A DNA stretch of 64,000 nt from Paractinoplanes lichenicola (GTDB taxonomy: Bacteria; Actinomycetota; Actinomycetes; Mycobacteriales; Micromonosporaceae). The stretch is from positions 62,001 to 126,000 of the forward strand of contig NZ_JAENHO010000016.1 in NCBI RefSeq assembly GCF_016785085.1, in the 5' to 3' direction. Within the stretch, counting starts at the first letter, position 1. The number at the start of each line of letters is the position of its first letter. Below are positions 25,332 through 34,152 of this stretch, piece after piece. The position numbers and the translations under genes are program-made. The notes under the pieces are model-generated. The model ran no database searches. It was not told where the DNA came from and was given only the letters and a program-made list of their open reading frames with translations.

Positions 25332-25960
25332 CGCAACCGCAGCCACCCGATCAGGCCGGCCACGATCATGCCGCCGCCCCCGGCCACGGCGACGATCAGC
25401 GCGTGCCAGCCCGGGCCGATCAGGATGCCGGCGATGTTGATGACGCTGGTCCAGGCGCCGAGGGCGAACAGCTCACGGTCGTTCCACACCGCGCCGCCGG
25501 CCATGTGCAGCGCGCCGGTGAGCGCGACCATGCCGCCCGCCCACAGCAGGCCCGCCTTGTCCTCCGGCAGCAGATCGCTGAACTGCGAGAACAGGATGGA
25601 GAAGGCGGTGAAGGCGATCGACCAGCTGATGCCGTACATCGCGCCCTGGCGGGTGCTGGGGCCCGTGACGCGGCGGCTCACCTTGCTGCCGGCGATGCCG
25701 GTGGTGATGCCCGCCGCGACCATGAGCAGGGCCAGGGCGACCAGCGGCAGCCACTCGGGCAGGTTGACAAAGACCCGGCCGTCGGGGCCGAAGCGCAGGA
25801 AGAACAGCGTGAAGCCGGCGAGCCAGGCGATGCCCCACGGCCAGAACATCAGGCGCGGGTCGGGCGCGAGGTCGCGGCCGAGATTGTGCCGCTCGCGCTC
25901 GATCAGGGCCAGCGACTCGGCCGGGTCGAGGGGAGGGGCGTCGTCGTCGATCGGGGTCAT
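25328..25960 (-). CDS. Integral membrane protein, first gene of the ABC exporter operon
   Basis: This 210-residue protein has a charged N-terminus (about 45 residues, DDDAPPLDPAESLALIERERHNLGRDLAPDP) followed by six predicted helices. The family is not recognised. Similar proteins commonly sit with a one-domain winged-helix regulator in actinomycete operons. ATG 25960 was chosen because upstream sequence in frame is low-complexity G-rich repeat with no ribosome site, and because the operator boxes end nine bases before it. Confidence 0.78.
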   Translation of the reverse strand: MTPIDDDAPPLDPAESLALIERERHNLGRDLAPDPRLMFWPWGIAWLAGFTLFFLRFGPDGRVFVNLPEWLPLVALALLMVAAGITTGIAGSKVSRRVTGPSTRQGAMYGISWSIAFTAFSILFSQFSDLLPEDKAGLLWAGGMVALTGALHMAGGAVWNDRELFALGAWTSVINIAGILIGPGWHALIVAVAGGGGMIVAGLIGWLRLR

Positions 25961-25969
25961 GCAAAGAAC

Positions 25970-26007
25970 TTTACCGCACAAAGTCAAAGAGGTTTGTGCC
26001 ATAAAGT
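25970..26007 (-). promoter_or_regulatory. Tandem operator boxes upstream of the ABC exporter operon
   Basis: On the minus strand there are two related 15-base boxes, ACTTTATGGCACAAA (26007-25993) and ACTTTGTGCGGTAAA (25984-25970), 23 bases apart (about two helical turns). The second extends to ACTTT-N7-AAAGT, an inverted repeat. They are AT-rich in a very GC-rich surrounding and end nine bases before the ATG. They are likely bound by the winged-helix protein encoded in the operon. Confidence 0.6.
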
Positions 26008-26029
26008 TGACTAGGGGTCGCAGGGTGGT

Positions 26030-26428
26030 TCGCGGGCTTCGGGCGGGGACGGGCCGGAGTGGTTTGCGGGCGGCGGCGGGAGGGGTGGCAAACGGACGTG
26101 AGTGAGGCGGTGACGAGCCGGCCATTGGCGGCCGCAGGGTGAGGTCGGGCGTGGCGGCGGGCTGCGGCGGTTCGCGGGCGTGGGGTGAGGCGGCGGCGGA
26201 TTGGAGCGGTTTGCGGCGTGAGGTGGGGGCGGCGGCGGGTTGGGGCGGTTTGCGGCGTGAGGTGGGGGGTGGCGGCGGATTGGGGCGGCTTGCGGGCGTG
26301 GGGTGAGGCGGCCTGGGCTGGCTCGCGGGTGTCGAGCGAGGCGGGGCCGGCGAGGCGGGGCGGGTTAGCGGCGGCGGGCGGGTGGCGGTGGAGCGGGGAG
26401 GTCGGGGTTTGGCGGTTACGCTCGGGGC
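26030..26428. repeat. G-rich degenerate tandem repeats, no gene seen
   Basis: About 400 bases between the ABC operon and the GNAT gene consist of purine-rich, C-poor repeats on the plus strand. Units such as GGCGGATTGGAGCGGTTTGC recur three or four times with changes (26195-26300), joined by GTGGGGTGAGGCGG. Long reading frames here have no family-like sequence and look like repeat read-through. The promoter of the GNAT gene lies at the right edge (TACGCT, 26417-26422). Confidence 0.6.
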
Positions 26429-26854
26429 GTGTCGAGTCTGATCTTGCGGGCGGCGGAGTCGTCGGAGCTCGGCGCGGTGCTGCGGTTCTGGCAGGTCGCC
26501 GCTGAGAACGAGGGGCGGCCGGTCGACACGCCCGCCGCGCTGGCTGCTCTGCATCTGCGTGATCCCGATGCCTTGATCGTCGCGGTGGACGACGGGCGCG
26601 TCGTCGGCACTGTGATCGCCGGATGGGACGGCTGGCGTTGTCATCTCTATCGGCTCGCCGTCGCGCCCGGCCGCCGGCGTGAGGGCATCGGCGCGGCCCT
26701 GATCGACGCGGCCGAGCGACGATTCCGGGCCCTCGGCGGCAGCCGGGTCGACGCGATGGTGCTCGACGGCAACGAGCGGGCCCACGCGATCTGGGCCGCG
26801 CGTGGCTACCGCCGGCAGCCGGAGTGGTCGCGCTGGGTCAAGCCGCTGCGGTGA
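26429..26854 (+). CDS. GNAT-family N-acetyltransferase
   Basis: This 141-residue GNAT enzyme has the acetyl-CoA pyrophosphate loop LAVAPGRRREGIGAALIDAAE near residues 75-95 (R/Q-x-x-G-x-G/A type), preceded by beta strands ALIVAVDDGRVVGTVIAG and followed by NERAHAIWAARGYRR at the C-terminal motif B. The substrate is unknown. GTG 26429 follows TACGCT by six bases, so it is likely leaderless. Its last 17 bases overlap the convergent helicase gene. Confidence 0.9.
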   Translation: MSSLILRAAESSELGAVLRFWQVAAENEGRPVDTPAALAALHLRDPDALIVAVDDGRVVGTVIAGWDGWRCHLYRLAVAPGRRREGIGAALIDAAERRFRALGGSRVDAMVLDGNERAHAIWAARGYRRQPEWSRWVKPLR

Positions 26855-28838
26855 GCGGGCCGGGCAGCGGCTGGGCGTGCACGACCGACAGCCGCGACAC
26901 CGCGCGGGTCAGCACGACGTAGAGCCGGTTGAGGCCGCGGGGCTCGGCGGCGACGATGTCGGCCGGCTCGTGGACGACCACATGGTCGTACTCGAGGCCC
27001 TTGACCATCGTGGCCGGCACCACCGTGACCCGCGCCTCGGAGTCGACGTCGTCGGCCGTCGCGTGCTCGATGCCCGCCGTGGTCAGGTGTTGACGCAGTC
27101 GGTCGACCGCCGCGTCGGCCGCGATCACCGCCACCGAGCCCTCGTGCGCCAGCGCCGCGGTCACCTCGGTCAGCGTCTCGGCGTCCAGGTCGGACGGTTC
27201 GGCCACCGGCACGAGCACCAGGTCGCCGTCGCGGCGCAGCGACACCGCCTCGGGCACGTCGACGCCGAGCGCGGGCAGCAGGCGGTTGGCCAGTTCGACG
27301 ACCGAGGCCGGCACGCGGAACCCGACCGTCAGCGGCACCACCGCCGCCTCCGGCTTGCCCAGGTGGCCCAGCGTCACCTGCCACTCGGCGGCGGCCCACG
27401 GCGCGGTGCCCTGGGCCAGGTCGCCCAGCACGGTGATCGACCCGTGCTCGCTGCGCCGGGCGATCGCGCGGGCCTGCATGGGGGAGAGATCCTGGGCCTC
27501 ATCGACCACCACGTGCCCGAAGCTCGTCTCGCGCTCGAGCAGCCCCGCCGCCTCGTCGATCAGCACCAGGTCGGCCGGGCTGAACTTGGCCGATTTCACG
27601 GTCTTGGGCGGCTTGGCCCAGCGGATCGCGTCGCGTTCCTCGTCGGTCAGCAGGCCCTCGGGCGGGTCGGTCAGCACCTCGGCCACCAGCTGCTCGGGCG
27701 TGACCGCGGGCCACGACGCCTCGAGGAACTCCACGACCGGGCCGATCTTGCTCATCCGGCGCAGCCACCCCTCGCCCGGCGAGTTCCCGGTGCGATATTC
27801 GGACTGCCGCTGCAAAAGACCGACCACCCTGGCCCGTACGCGGTCACGACCGACCCCGTACGGGAGGCCCTCGCGCCGTGCCTCGTCGACGATGCGCCGC
27901 AGGGGTTCGGCGTCGATGCGCCACCGGTACGACCCGTCCGAGACCATGATCGGGTCGGTGGGCTTGGCCAGCTTGCGCCACAGGGCCTTGTGCAGCACCT
28001 CGGCCATCCGCACGTCGTTCTTGACCAGGGCCGCGGCCGGGCTGTCGGTGGCCCGGGCGGTCCGCCCGACCAGTTCGTCCACCGTGGCCTGTTGCACCTC
28101 GACCTCGCCGAGGGCGGGCAGCACGGCCGAGATGTACGACAGGAAGGCCGTGTTCGGCCCGACGATCAGCACGCCCGAGCGCCGCAGCCGTTCCCGGTGC
28201 AGATAGAGCAGGTAGGCCGCCCGGTGCAGGCCCACCGCGGTCTTGCCGGTGCCGGGGGCGCCCTGCACGCAGATCGAGTCGGTCAGCTCGGCCCGCACCA
28301 GCTCGTCCTGCTCGGGCTGGATCGTCGCCACGATGTCGCGCATCGGCCCGACGCGCGGGCGCTCGATCTCGGCGGTCAGGATGCGGCTCTTGGTGCCCAG
28401 CTCCTCGCCGCGGTCGAGGTGCTCGTCCTCGAAGCTGGTCAGCTCGCCCTTGACGAAGCCGAACCGGCGGCGGGTGGCGACCCCCTGCGGGTCACGGACG
28501 CTGGCCCGATAGAACGAGCGGGAGAGCGGGGCCCGCCAGTCGAGCACCATCGGCTCGCCGGCGTCGTCGGTGACGTGGCGGCGGCCCACGTGGAACGCCG
28601 CCTCCTCGATGTCGAGCCGGCCGAAGAAGAGCGGGGTGGTCGGGTCGTCGGCGAGCTCCTTGACGCGGCGGGCCATGTGCCGGCCCAGCTGCTCGGCGGT
28701 GTAGGCGTCGCCGGCCACCCGGTCGCCGGTCGAGAAGAGCTCCTCGGCCCGGCCCCGCATGCGGGCGAGCGCGGCGCGCGACTCGGCGAGGTGGTGTCGT
28801 TCGGCGGTGAGTTCGGTGTCCAGGTCGAATGCGGGCAC
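26838..28838 (-). CDS. HelD/HelR-type RNA polymerase-recycling helicase (superfamily 1)
   Basis: This 666-residue protein has an N-terminal coiled coil (about residues 5-60), a HelD-like linker domain, motif I GAPGTGKTAVGLHRAAYL (about residues 192-209), motif II VVVDEAQDLSPMQ (about 445-457) and late SF1 motifs RLYVVLTRAVSRLSVVH at the end. Actinobacterial HelD removes stalled RNA polymerase from DNA; the HelR subgroup displaces rifamycins from polymerase. The length is a little below that of mycobacterial HelD. GTG 28838 has GAGGA six bases upstream; the in-frame extension upstream looks non-coding. I did not see the rifamycin-associated element of helR genes in the promoter region. Confidence 0.85.
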   Translation of the reverse strand: MPAFDLDTELTAERHHLAESRAALARMRGRAEELFSTGDRVAGDAYTAEQLGRHMARRVKELADDPTTPLFFGRLDIEEAAFHVGRRHVTDDAGEPMVLDWRAPLSRSFYRASVRDPQGVATRRRFGFVKGELTSFEDEHLDRGEELGTKSRILTAEIERPRVGPMRDIVATIQPEQDELVRAELTDSICVQGAPGTGKTAVGLHRAAYLLYLHRERLRRSGVLIVGPNTAFLSYISAVLPALGEVEVQQATVDELVGRTARATDSPAAALVKNDVRMAEVLHKALWRKLAKPTDPIMVSDGSYRWRIDAEPLRRIVDEARREGLPYGVGRDRVRARVVGLLQRQSEYRTGNSPGEGWLRRMSKIGPVVEFLEASWPAVTPEQLVAEVLTDPPEGLLTDEERDAIRWAKPPKTVKSAKFSPADLVLIDEAAGLLERETSFGHVVVDEAQDLSPMQARAIARRSEHGSITVLGDLAQGTAPWAAAEWQVTLGHLGKPEAAVVPLTVGFRVPASVVELANRLLPALGVDVPEAVSLRRDGDLVLVPVAEPSDLDAETLTEVTAALAHEGSVAVIAADAAVDRLRQHLTTAGIEHATADDVDSEARVTVVPATMVKGLEYDHVVVHEPADIVAAEPRGLNRLYVVLTRAVSRLSVVHAQPLPGPLTAAA

Positions 28839-29037
28839 GGTGCATCCTCGGGCCGGTGTTACTCGTCTGCTCGCGTTTCCGGGGGGCTCACGTCGCCCAT
28901 CGGCGCGGGGAGGACGTCCGCTGCGGTGCATGCTCACCACGGCCGTCAAGCGGCACTCCACGTTACGGCACGTCGCCCCGCGCCTCCACCGAATTACCAA
29001 GCACTGCCCCGGCCGGGCGGCCAGCAAGAATGGGCGC

Positions 29038-29628
29038 ATGACGGATGAGCGTGCACGCAGTGGGGTTCGGATCACGGATCCGCAGGTCATGCGGGCGCTG
29101 GCCCACCCGGCACGGATCGCGATCGTGGAGCATCTGAACAGCACCGGGGCCGTCATCACCGCGACCGAGTGCGCCGAGCTGGTCGGCCTGTCGCCCAGCG
29201 CGACCAGCTACCACCTGCGTGAGCTGGCCAAATTCGGGCTCGTGGAGCAGGCCGACAGCCGGGGCGACGGGCGCGAGCGGGTCTGGCGCAGCACCAGCGC
29301 CGGGCTGAGCATCGACGCCGACCGGGACGATCCGGAGACGGTGTCGGCGCGGGCGGCTCTGGTCGACATCTTTCTCGAGCGCGACATGGAACGCGCCCGG
29401 CACTATATCGGGCGGGCGGCCGGCGAGCCGGAGGAGTGGCGCGAGACCGCCACCATCAGCAGCCATCAGGTGTCGCTCACGGCCGATGAGCTGCGCGAGC
29501 TTAACGAGAAGGTGCTCGCGTTGGTCGAGCCGTACCGGGTGCGGCGGCGCCAGGAGGAGCCGCCGGCGGGGGCCCGCCGGGTCCAGATCAACTACATGGC
29601 CTTCCCGGACGACGTGACGAAAAGCTGA
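29038..29628 (+). CDS. ArsR-family (winged-helix) transcriptional regulator
   Basis: This 196-residue protein has an N-terminal ArsR-like winged helix (DPQVMRALAHPARIAIVEHL, then TATECAELVGLSPSATSYHLRELAKFGLVEQ) and a C-terminal helical region of about 100 residues ending in RVQINYMAFPDD. This architecture is common in actinobacterial regulators paired with an MFS pump, which is the next gene 44 bases downstream. A perfect 12-base inverted repeat between the two genes (29648-29687) is a likely operator. ATG 29038 is at the start of the conserved part; sequence upstream in frame is unrelated. Confidence 0.9.
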   Translation: MTDERARSGVRITDPQVMRALAHPARIAIVEHLNSTGAVITATECAELVGLSPSATSYHLRELAKFGLVEQADSRGDGRERVWRSTSAGLSIDADRDDPETVSARAALVDIFLERDMERARHYIGRAAGEPEEWRETATISSHQVSLTADELRELNEKVLALVEPYRVRRRQEEPPAGARRVQINYMAFPDDVTKS

Positions 29629-29647
29629 CCGCCCTCTGGTGTTGATC

Positions 29648-29687
29648 AGATGTGAAGGATTATTTTCAAAGTATGTCCTTCACATCT
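29648..29687 (+). promoter_or_regulatory. 12-bp perfect inverted repeat over the MFS gene start
   Basis: Arms AGATGTGAAGGA (29648-29659) and TCCTTCACATCT (29676-29687) are perfect complements around a 16-base AT-rich spacer that contains the ATG of the MFS gene. It could be an operator for the ArsR-type regulator or, in mRNA, a hairpin presenting the start codon in its loop. Confidence 0.65.
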
Positions 29688-30893
29688 GGCGAGACGCGTT
29701 GGCGCGATGTCTACATCGTGGCCGGGTCGAAGGCCGTGTCGGTCTGCGGCGACTTCCTGGCCGCCACCACCCTGGCCCTCGTGCTGCAGCAGAGCGGCCA
29801 CGGCGGCCTGGCCGTGTCGGGGTTGATGCTGGCCGCGAGCCTGCCCCTGGCCCTGCTCGCGCCGATCACCGGGCGGCTGGCCGACCGCGCCGACAGCCGG
29901 ACGATCCTGACCGTGGTGCCGCTGTTGCAGGCGGGGGTCTGCCTGGCCCTCGCCTTCACCAGGCACCCGGTCGCGATCATCGGCCTGGTCGCGCTGCTGG
30001 CCTGCGGGCTCGCCTTCACCCAGCCGGTCACGGCGGCCCTGCTGCCCGAGATCGCTCGCCGGGCGGATCTGGCCAAGGCGAGCGGGCTGAGCCAGACCGC
30101 CGGCAACATCGGCATGCTGGTCGCGCCCGCGCTGGCCGGCATCCTCGTGGGGCAGTCGGGGGCCCGGTTGCCGCTGCTGCTCGACGCGGCGAGTTACCTC
30201 GCGCTTGTGGTTGCCGCGCTCTTCCTGCGTACGAGAAGGAAGGGTTTGACTGATCGGAAAGCGCCGCTCGCGAAATGGCGCCTGCGGGACGACCGGACCC
30301 TCACGGTCATGGTCGGCGTGCTCGCCGCCACGATCGCCGGGGTCAGCATGATCCAGGTGGTCGAGGTGTTCCTGATCCGGGACACGCTGGGCGCCTCGAC
30401 CACGCTGTTCGGCTTCGTCGCGGCGTCCTGGACGGTCGGCATGCTGGCCGGGAACGCCCTGTTCAGCCGGGTCCGGCCCGACCGCGTCACGGTGTCCGGG
30501 GTGCTGCTGGTCACCGGCGGTTCGTGCCTTCCGCTGCTGCTCGGCGCGGCCGTGCCCGGACCGTACTGGCTGATCCCGCTCTGGATCGCCGGGGGCGTGT
30601 GCAACGGCGGGATCAACATCTTCACCATGGTGATCATCGCGGGCCGCACCCCGTCGGCCGCCCGGGGCCGCGCCTTCGCCGCCCTCAACGCCGCGGTGCA
30701 GGGCTCCGGCATGATCGGCCTGCTCGTCGCGGGTCCGCTGGTCGAGGTGGCCGACCCGCGGCTGCTGATGGCCGTGGCCGGTGCGTTCGGCCTGGTCACG
30801 ATCCTGGTCAGCCTGCCACTGGTGCGACGTGAGCCACCTTCGGTTCCGCTCACGAGCACACAGCCGCCGGCGCGGGATAGCGTCGCAGCATGA
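29673..30893 (+). CDS. MFS transporter
   Basis: This 406-residue major facilitator has about 12 helices in two halves (about residues 10-180 and 215-395). The loop 2-3 motif is present as GRLADRADSRTIL near residue 65. The short cytoplasmic link RTRRKGLTDRKAPLAK divides the halves. It resembles enterobactin-exporter/drug-efflux-like MFS proteins. ATG 29673 was preferred to a GTG seven codons upstream because the inverted repeat occupies that stretch. It is co-directional with the ArsR gene and overlaps mqnA by four bases. Confidence 0.9.
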   Translation: MSFTSGETRWRDVYIVAGSKAVSVCGDFLAATTLALVLQQSGHGGLAVSGLMLAASLPLALLAPITGRLADRADSRTILTVVPLLQAGVCLALAFTRHPVAIIGLVALLACGLAFTQPVTAALLPEIARRADLAKASGLSQTAGNIGMLVAPALAGILVGQSGARLPLLLDAASYLALVVAALFLRTRRKGLTDRKAPLAKWRLRDDRTLTVMVGVLAATIAGVSMIQVVEVFLIRDTLGASTTLFGFVAASWTVGMLAGNALFSRVRPDRVTVSGVLLVTGGSCLPLLLGAAVPGPYWLIPLWIAGGVCNGGINIFTMVIIAGRTPSAARGRAFAALNAAVQGSGMIGLLVAGPLVEVADPRLLMAVAGAFGLVTILVSLPLVRREPPSVPLTSTQPPARDSVAA

Positions 30894-31741
30894 GCGACAG
30901 CGCCGGTCGGCCCCGGGTCGGGCACATCCAGTTCCTCAACTGCCTCCCGATCTATTGGGGGCTGATGCGGTCCGGCGCCCTGCTCGACGTCGACCTGCGC
31001 AAGGACACCCCCGAGCGGCTCAGCGCCCAGCTCGTCGCGGGCGACCTCGACATCGGCCCGATCACCCTCGTCGAATACCTGCGCCACGCCGACGACCTGC
31101 TGTTGCTGCCCAACCTGGCCGTCGGCAGCGACGGGCCGGTGCTCAGCGTCAACCTGATCTCGACCCGGCCGCCGGCCGAGCTCGACGGGCGTCCGGTCGC
31201 GCTCGGCTCCACCTCCCGTACGGGGGTGCTGCTGGCCCAGATGCTGCTGTCGGAGCAGTACGGCGCCGAGCCGGAGTATTTCCGCTGCCCGCCCGAGCTG
31301 ACCCAGATGCTCATCGAGGCCGACGCGGGCGTGCTGATCGGCGACCCGGCCCTGCGCGCCATGTATGAGGCGCCCCGCTCGGGCCTGCAGGTCGTCGACC
31401 TCGGTCAGGCCTGGCGCGACTGGACGGGCCTGCCGATGGTCTTCGCCGTCTGGGCCGTCCGCAAAGACTTCGCGGCCGCCCACCCCGGCGTGGTCAAGGA
31501 CGTGCACGAGGCCTTCCAGCGCTCCCGCGACCTCTGCCTGGGTGAGCTCGACGAGGTCGCCGCCGCGGCCGCGCGCTGGGAGCCGTTCGACGCCGAGACC
31601 CTGGCCACCTATTTCCGCGCGCTCGACTTCTCGCTCGGCGAGCGTCAAATCGCCGGTGTGCGGGAGTTCGCCCGGCGTGCGGCGGCTCGCGGTGAGGTGC
31701 CCGCGTTGCCCGCGGAAGGGCCGCTATTCGCCGAAGTTTGA
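30890..31741 (+). CDS. mqnA: Chorismate dehydratase MqnA
   Basis: This 283-residue protein belongs to the MqnA/MqnD periplasmic-binding-fold family. MqnA dehydrates chorismate to 3-enolpyruvylbenzoate, the first committed step of the futalosine menaquinone pathway. The N-terminal block RVGHIQFLNCLPIYWGL is diagnostic of MqnA, and DIGPITLVEYLRHADDLLLLPNL and GSTSRTGVLLAQMLL follow as in the family. Although it overlaps the MFS gene (ATGA), TAGCGT lies six bases before its ATG, so it probably also has its own leaderless promoter. Confidence 0.95.
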   Translation: MSDSAGRPRVGHIQFLNCLPIYWGLMRSGALLDVDLRKDTPERLSAQLVAGDLDIGPITLVEYLRHADDLLLLPNLAVGSDGPVLSVNLISTRPPAELDGRPVALGSTSRTGVLLAQMLLSEQYGAEPEYFRCPPELTQMLIEADAGVLIGDPALRAMYEAPRSGLQVVDLGQAWRDWTGLPMVFAVWAVRKDFAAAHPGVVKDVHEAFQRSRDLCLGELDEVAAAAARWEPFDAETLATYFRALDFSLGERQIAGVREFARRAAARGEVPALPAEGPLFAEV

Positions 31742-31798
31742 TCTTCGGAGGCGCAGGCCATACGCTCCCGGCCTCTTCCTAGAAACGGGGACCGGGTC

Positions 31799-33256
31799 AT
31801 GCGTCGACTCGCACTTCCGGCCGCTCTCGCGGCCGTTGCCCTCGGCGGTCTCGCCGCGCCGGCTCAAGCCGCGCCCGAAGTCCCCGAACCGACCGTCGGC
31901 GTGATCCTGCCCGAGCAGATCGCCGTGATCGAGGGTCGGACCAAGACGATCCGGGCCGAAGTGATCAACGCGGGCAGCACCGTGGCCAAGAACGTGGTCG
32001 TGAACTTCGGCAATGTGGACAAGTCGCTCGAGCTGAGCCTGCCGGCCGGTTGTGACGCCACCTCGTGCCAGGTGGGCGACCTCGCGCCCCGGGCCACCAA
32101 GGTCCTCACCCTCAAGGTCGGCGTGACCGGCGACAAGCTGGCCGCCACCTTCGAGGTCGCCACCGGCGCCTTCGAGACCGAGGTGACCGTCGTGCGCTCC
32201 GCGGGCGGCGTCGACCTCGAGATCGAGCCGATCGCCAGTCTGAACCTGAATCGTGGCCAGTCGGCCAAGCTGCCGGTCGTCGTGCACAACGCCGGCACCG
32301 AGGCGGTCGACTCGGTCGGCATCGTGGTGCTCAACGAGCAGGGCCTGACCGCGCTCGGTGACTACCGCAACTGCCTGAACCTCGCCGACATCGACGACGA
32401 GCTCGGCGAGGAGACCGGGGTCGTCTGCAAGTTCGACGAGACGTTCGAGCCCGGCGCCACCTTCGAGGTGCCGGCCGCCTCCCCGCTCTCGATCAAGGTC
32501 AACAAGGACGCGGGCGGCCCCTACACGTACGGTGCCGCCGTGCTGGCCATCGGCGTGAACGACTCCGACGCCGCCCTGCTGGCCAAGAAGAAGTCCGGCA
32601 AGCTGCTGACCCTGGACGCGCTCCGCAAGAAGTCGGACGTCACCGACGGTGACGCGCCGGAGGACATCAACGAGGAGGACAACAGCGCCTTCTTCGGTGT
32701 CACGGTCGGCAAGTCGGTCGCCGACGTCTCCGCACTGGGGGCGACTGCTGACTCGGAAGACGTGACCCTCGAGGTCGGCCTGCGGAACAACGGGCCGACG
32801 ACCCTGATCTCGGGTAACGACGACTTCACCTGGTTCCCGAGCGTCCGCGTCGCGGTGCCGGCCAATGTGGAGCTGACCGACGTCGACGTCAACTGCGTGC
32901 CCGGCACCGACCTGACGGAGTGGGATTTCGACACGGCCGGAACCGTCGACGGCCACGTCTACACCTGCTTCCCCGAGTTGGGCGCGGCGGTCGGCGAGAC
33001 GATCAAGTTCGCCTTCGCGGGCACGGCCACCGGCAGCGGCAAGGGTTCGGTCGTGGTCGACGGCGGGGTGCAGGACACCAACGCCGCCAACGACAAGGCG
33101 GAGATCGTGGTGACCGCCTCCGGTGGCCAGGGCGGCGGCCTGCCGGTCACCGGCGCGCCGGCCGGGTGGGTCGCGCTGGGTGGCGCGGTGCTGCTGCTGG
33201 CCGGGGCCGGGGCGGCGTTCCTCTTCCGGCGCCGGCGGATCGTTACGACGCTCTAG
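31799..33256 (+). CDS. LPXTG-type sortase-anchored surface protein
   Basis: This 485-residue protein has a signal peptide (MRRLALPAALAAVALGGLAA, cleavage after AQA near residue 25), an extracellular part made of Ig-like/CARDB-type beta domains (repeated phrases such as VVVHNAGTEAVDSVGI and LRNNGPTTLI), and a C-terminal sorting signal. That signal is LPVTG near residue 450, a hydrophobic helix, and the basic tail RRRRIV. It should be cut and linked to peptidoglycan by a sortase; no sortase gene is in the window. Cys pairs (CDATSC) may form disulfides. ACGGGGA precedes ATG 31799. Confidence 0.9.
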   Translation: MRRLALPAALAAVALGGLAAPAQAAPEVPEPTVGVILPEQIAVIEGRTKTIRAEVINAGSTVAKNVVVNFGNVDKSLELSLPAGCDATSCQVGDLAPRATKVLTLKVGVTGDKLAATFEVATGAFETEVTVVRSAGGVDLEIEPIASLNLNRGQSAKLPVVVHNAGTEAVDSVGIVVLNEQGLTALGDYRNCLNLADIDDELGEETGVVCKFDETFEPGATFEVPAASPLSIKVNKDAGGPYTYGAAVLAIGVNDSDAALLAKKKSGKLLTLDALRKKSDVTDGDAPEDINEEDNSAFFGVTVGKSVADVSALGATADSEDVTLEVGLRNNGPTTLISGNDDFTWFPSVRVAVPANVELTDVDVNCVPGTDLTEWDFDTAGTVDGHVYTCFPELGAAVGETIKFAFAGTATGSGKGSVVVDGGVQDTNAANDKAEIVVTASGGQGGGLPVTGAPAGWVALGGAVLLLAGAGAAFLFRRRRIVTTL

Positions 33257-33267
33257 CCGCACGCGGG

Positions 33268-33293
33268 CCCCCGGGGCGGCGGTGCTCCGGGGG
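33268..33293 (+). terminator. Possible terminator hairpin after the LPXTG gene
   Basis: Arms CCCCCGG (33268-33274) and CCGGGGG (33287-33293) lie 12 bases after the stop codon. There is no T-run, which is common for actinobacterial hairpins but leaves the call uncertain. Confidence 0.45.
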
Positions 33294-33333
33294 ATATGTC
33301 GGGTTGCTCTGGCTTGCTAGGGTCCGACGGATC

Positions 33334-34152
33334 ATGATGAGTCCCGACTTCGATGGGCACGAGCGGGCCCGGTGGTCCGGGCGGGCCCGCGCCTATGACC
33401 GCAGCTTCGCTCGTCTCTGTGCCCATCCGGCCGAGGCGTTGCTGGATGCCGCGGGTGTCGACAAGGGGCACCACCTGCTGGATGTCGGCACCGGCACGGG
33501 CACGGTGGCCGCCCTGGCCGCGGCGCGGGGGGCCTCGGTGGTGGCGGTGGATGCCGAGCCGTCGATGCTCGAGGTGGCCGCGACCCGGCTCCCGGCCCGG
33601 GCCACGGTGCTGGCGACCCTGCCGGTGCTGCCGTTCCCGGCGCGGTCCTTCGACGCGAGCGTGGGCAATTTCGTGATCAATCACGTGGGCAATCCGGCCG
33701 CGGCGGTCGCCGAGCTGGCCCGGGTGACCCGTCCGGGCGGCCGGATAGCGGTCACGCTCTGGCCCGCGCCGGCGCCCACGGCTCAGCGGTTGTGGGGCGA
33801 GGCGTTCGACGCGGCGGGTGCCGAGCGGCCCGCGTCGTTGCCCCGGCTCGAGGCGGCCAAAGACTTCCCCCGTACGGAATCAGGTCTGTCCGCCCTGCTC
33901 GAAGGGGCCGGCCTGGCCGGGGTCAGGTGCGAAACGGTGTCGTGGACGCTGCACATCGACCCGGACGACTGGTGGGCCGGACCCGCCGCGGGTTTGGGCA
34001 CGGCCGGCCTCATTCTCGATCACCAGCCGCCGTCGGTCGTGGCCGAGGTGCGGGCCGCGTACGACGAGGTCACGGCTCCCTATCGGACGGACGACGGGAT
34101 GCTGGCCCTCCCCACGTCGGCGCTGCTGGCCTCCGGTGGCTTACGGCACTGA
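33334..34152 (+). CDS. Class I SAM-dependent methyltransferase
   Basis: This 272-residue protein is a Methyltransf_11-type enzyme. Motif I is LLDVGTGTGTVAALAA (about residues 48-63), motif II region VVAVDAEPSMLEVA, then VLPFPARSFDASVGNFVINHVGN and VTRPGGRIAVTLW. The substrate is unknown. TAGGGT is ten bases upstream of the first of two adjacent ATG codons. It converges with the AraC gene with a 12-base overlap. Confidence 0.88.
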   Translation: MMSPDFDGHERARWSGRARAYDRSFARLCAHPAEALLDAAGVDKGHHLLDVGTGTGTVAALAAARGASVVAVDAEPSMLEVAATRLPARATVLATLPVLPFPARSFDASVGNFVINHVGNPAAAVAELARVTRPGGRIAVTLWPAPAPTAQRLWGEAFDAAGAERPASLPRLEAAKDFPRTESGLSALLEGAGLAGVRCETVSWTLHIDPDDWWAGPAAGLGTAGLILDHQPPSVVAEVRAAYDEVTAPYRTDDGMLALPTSALLASGGLRH

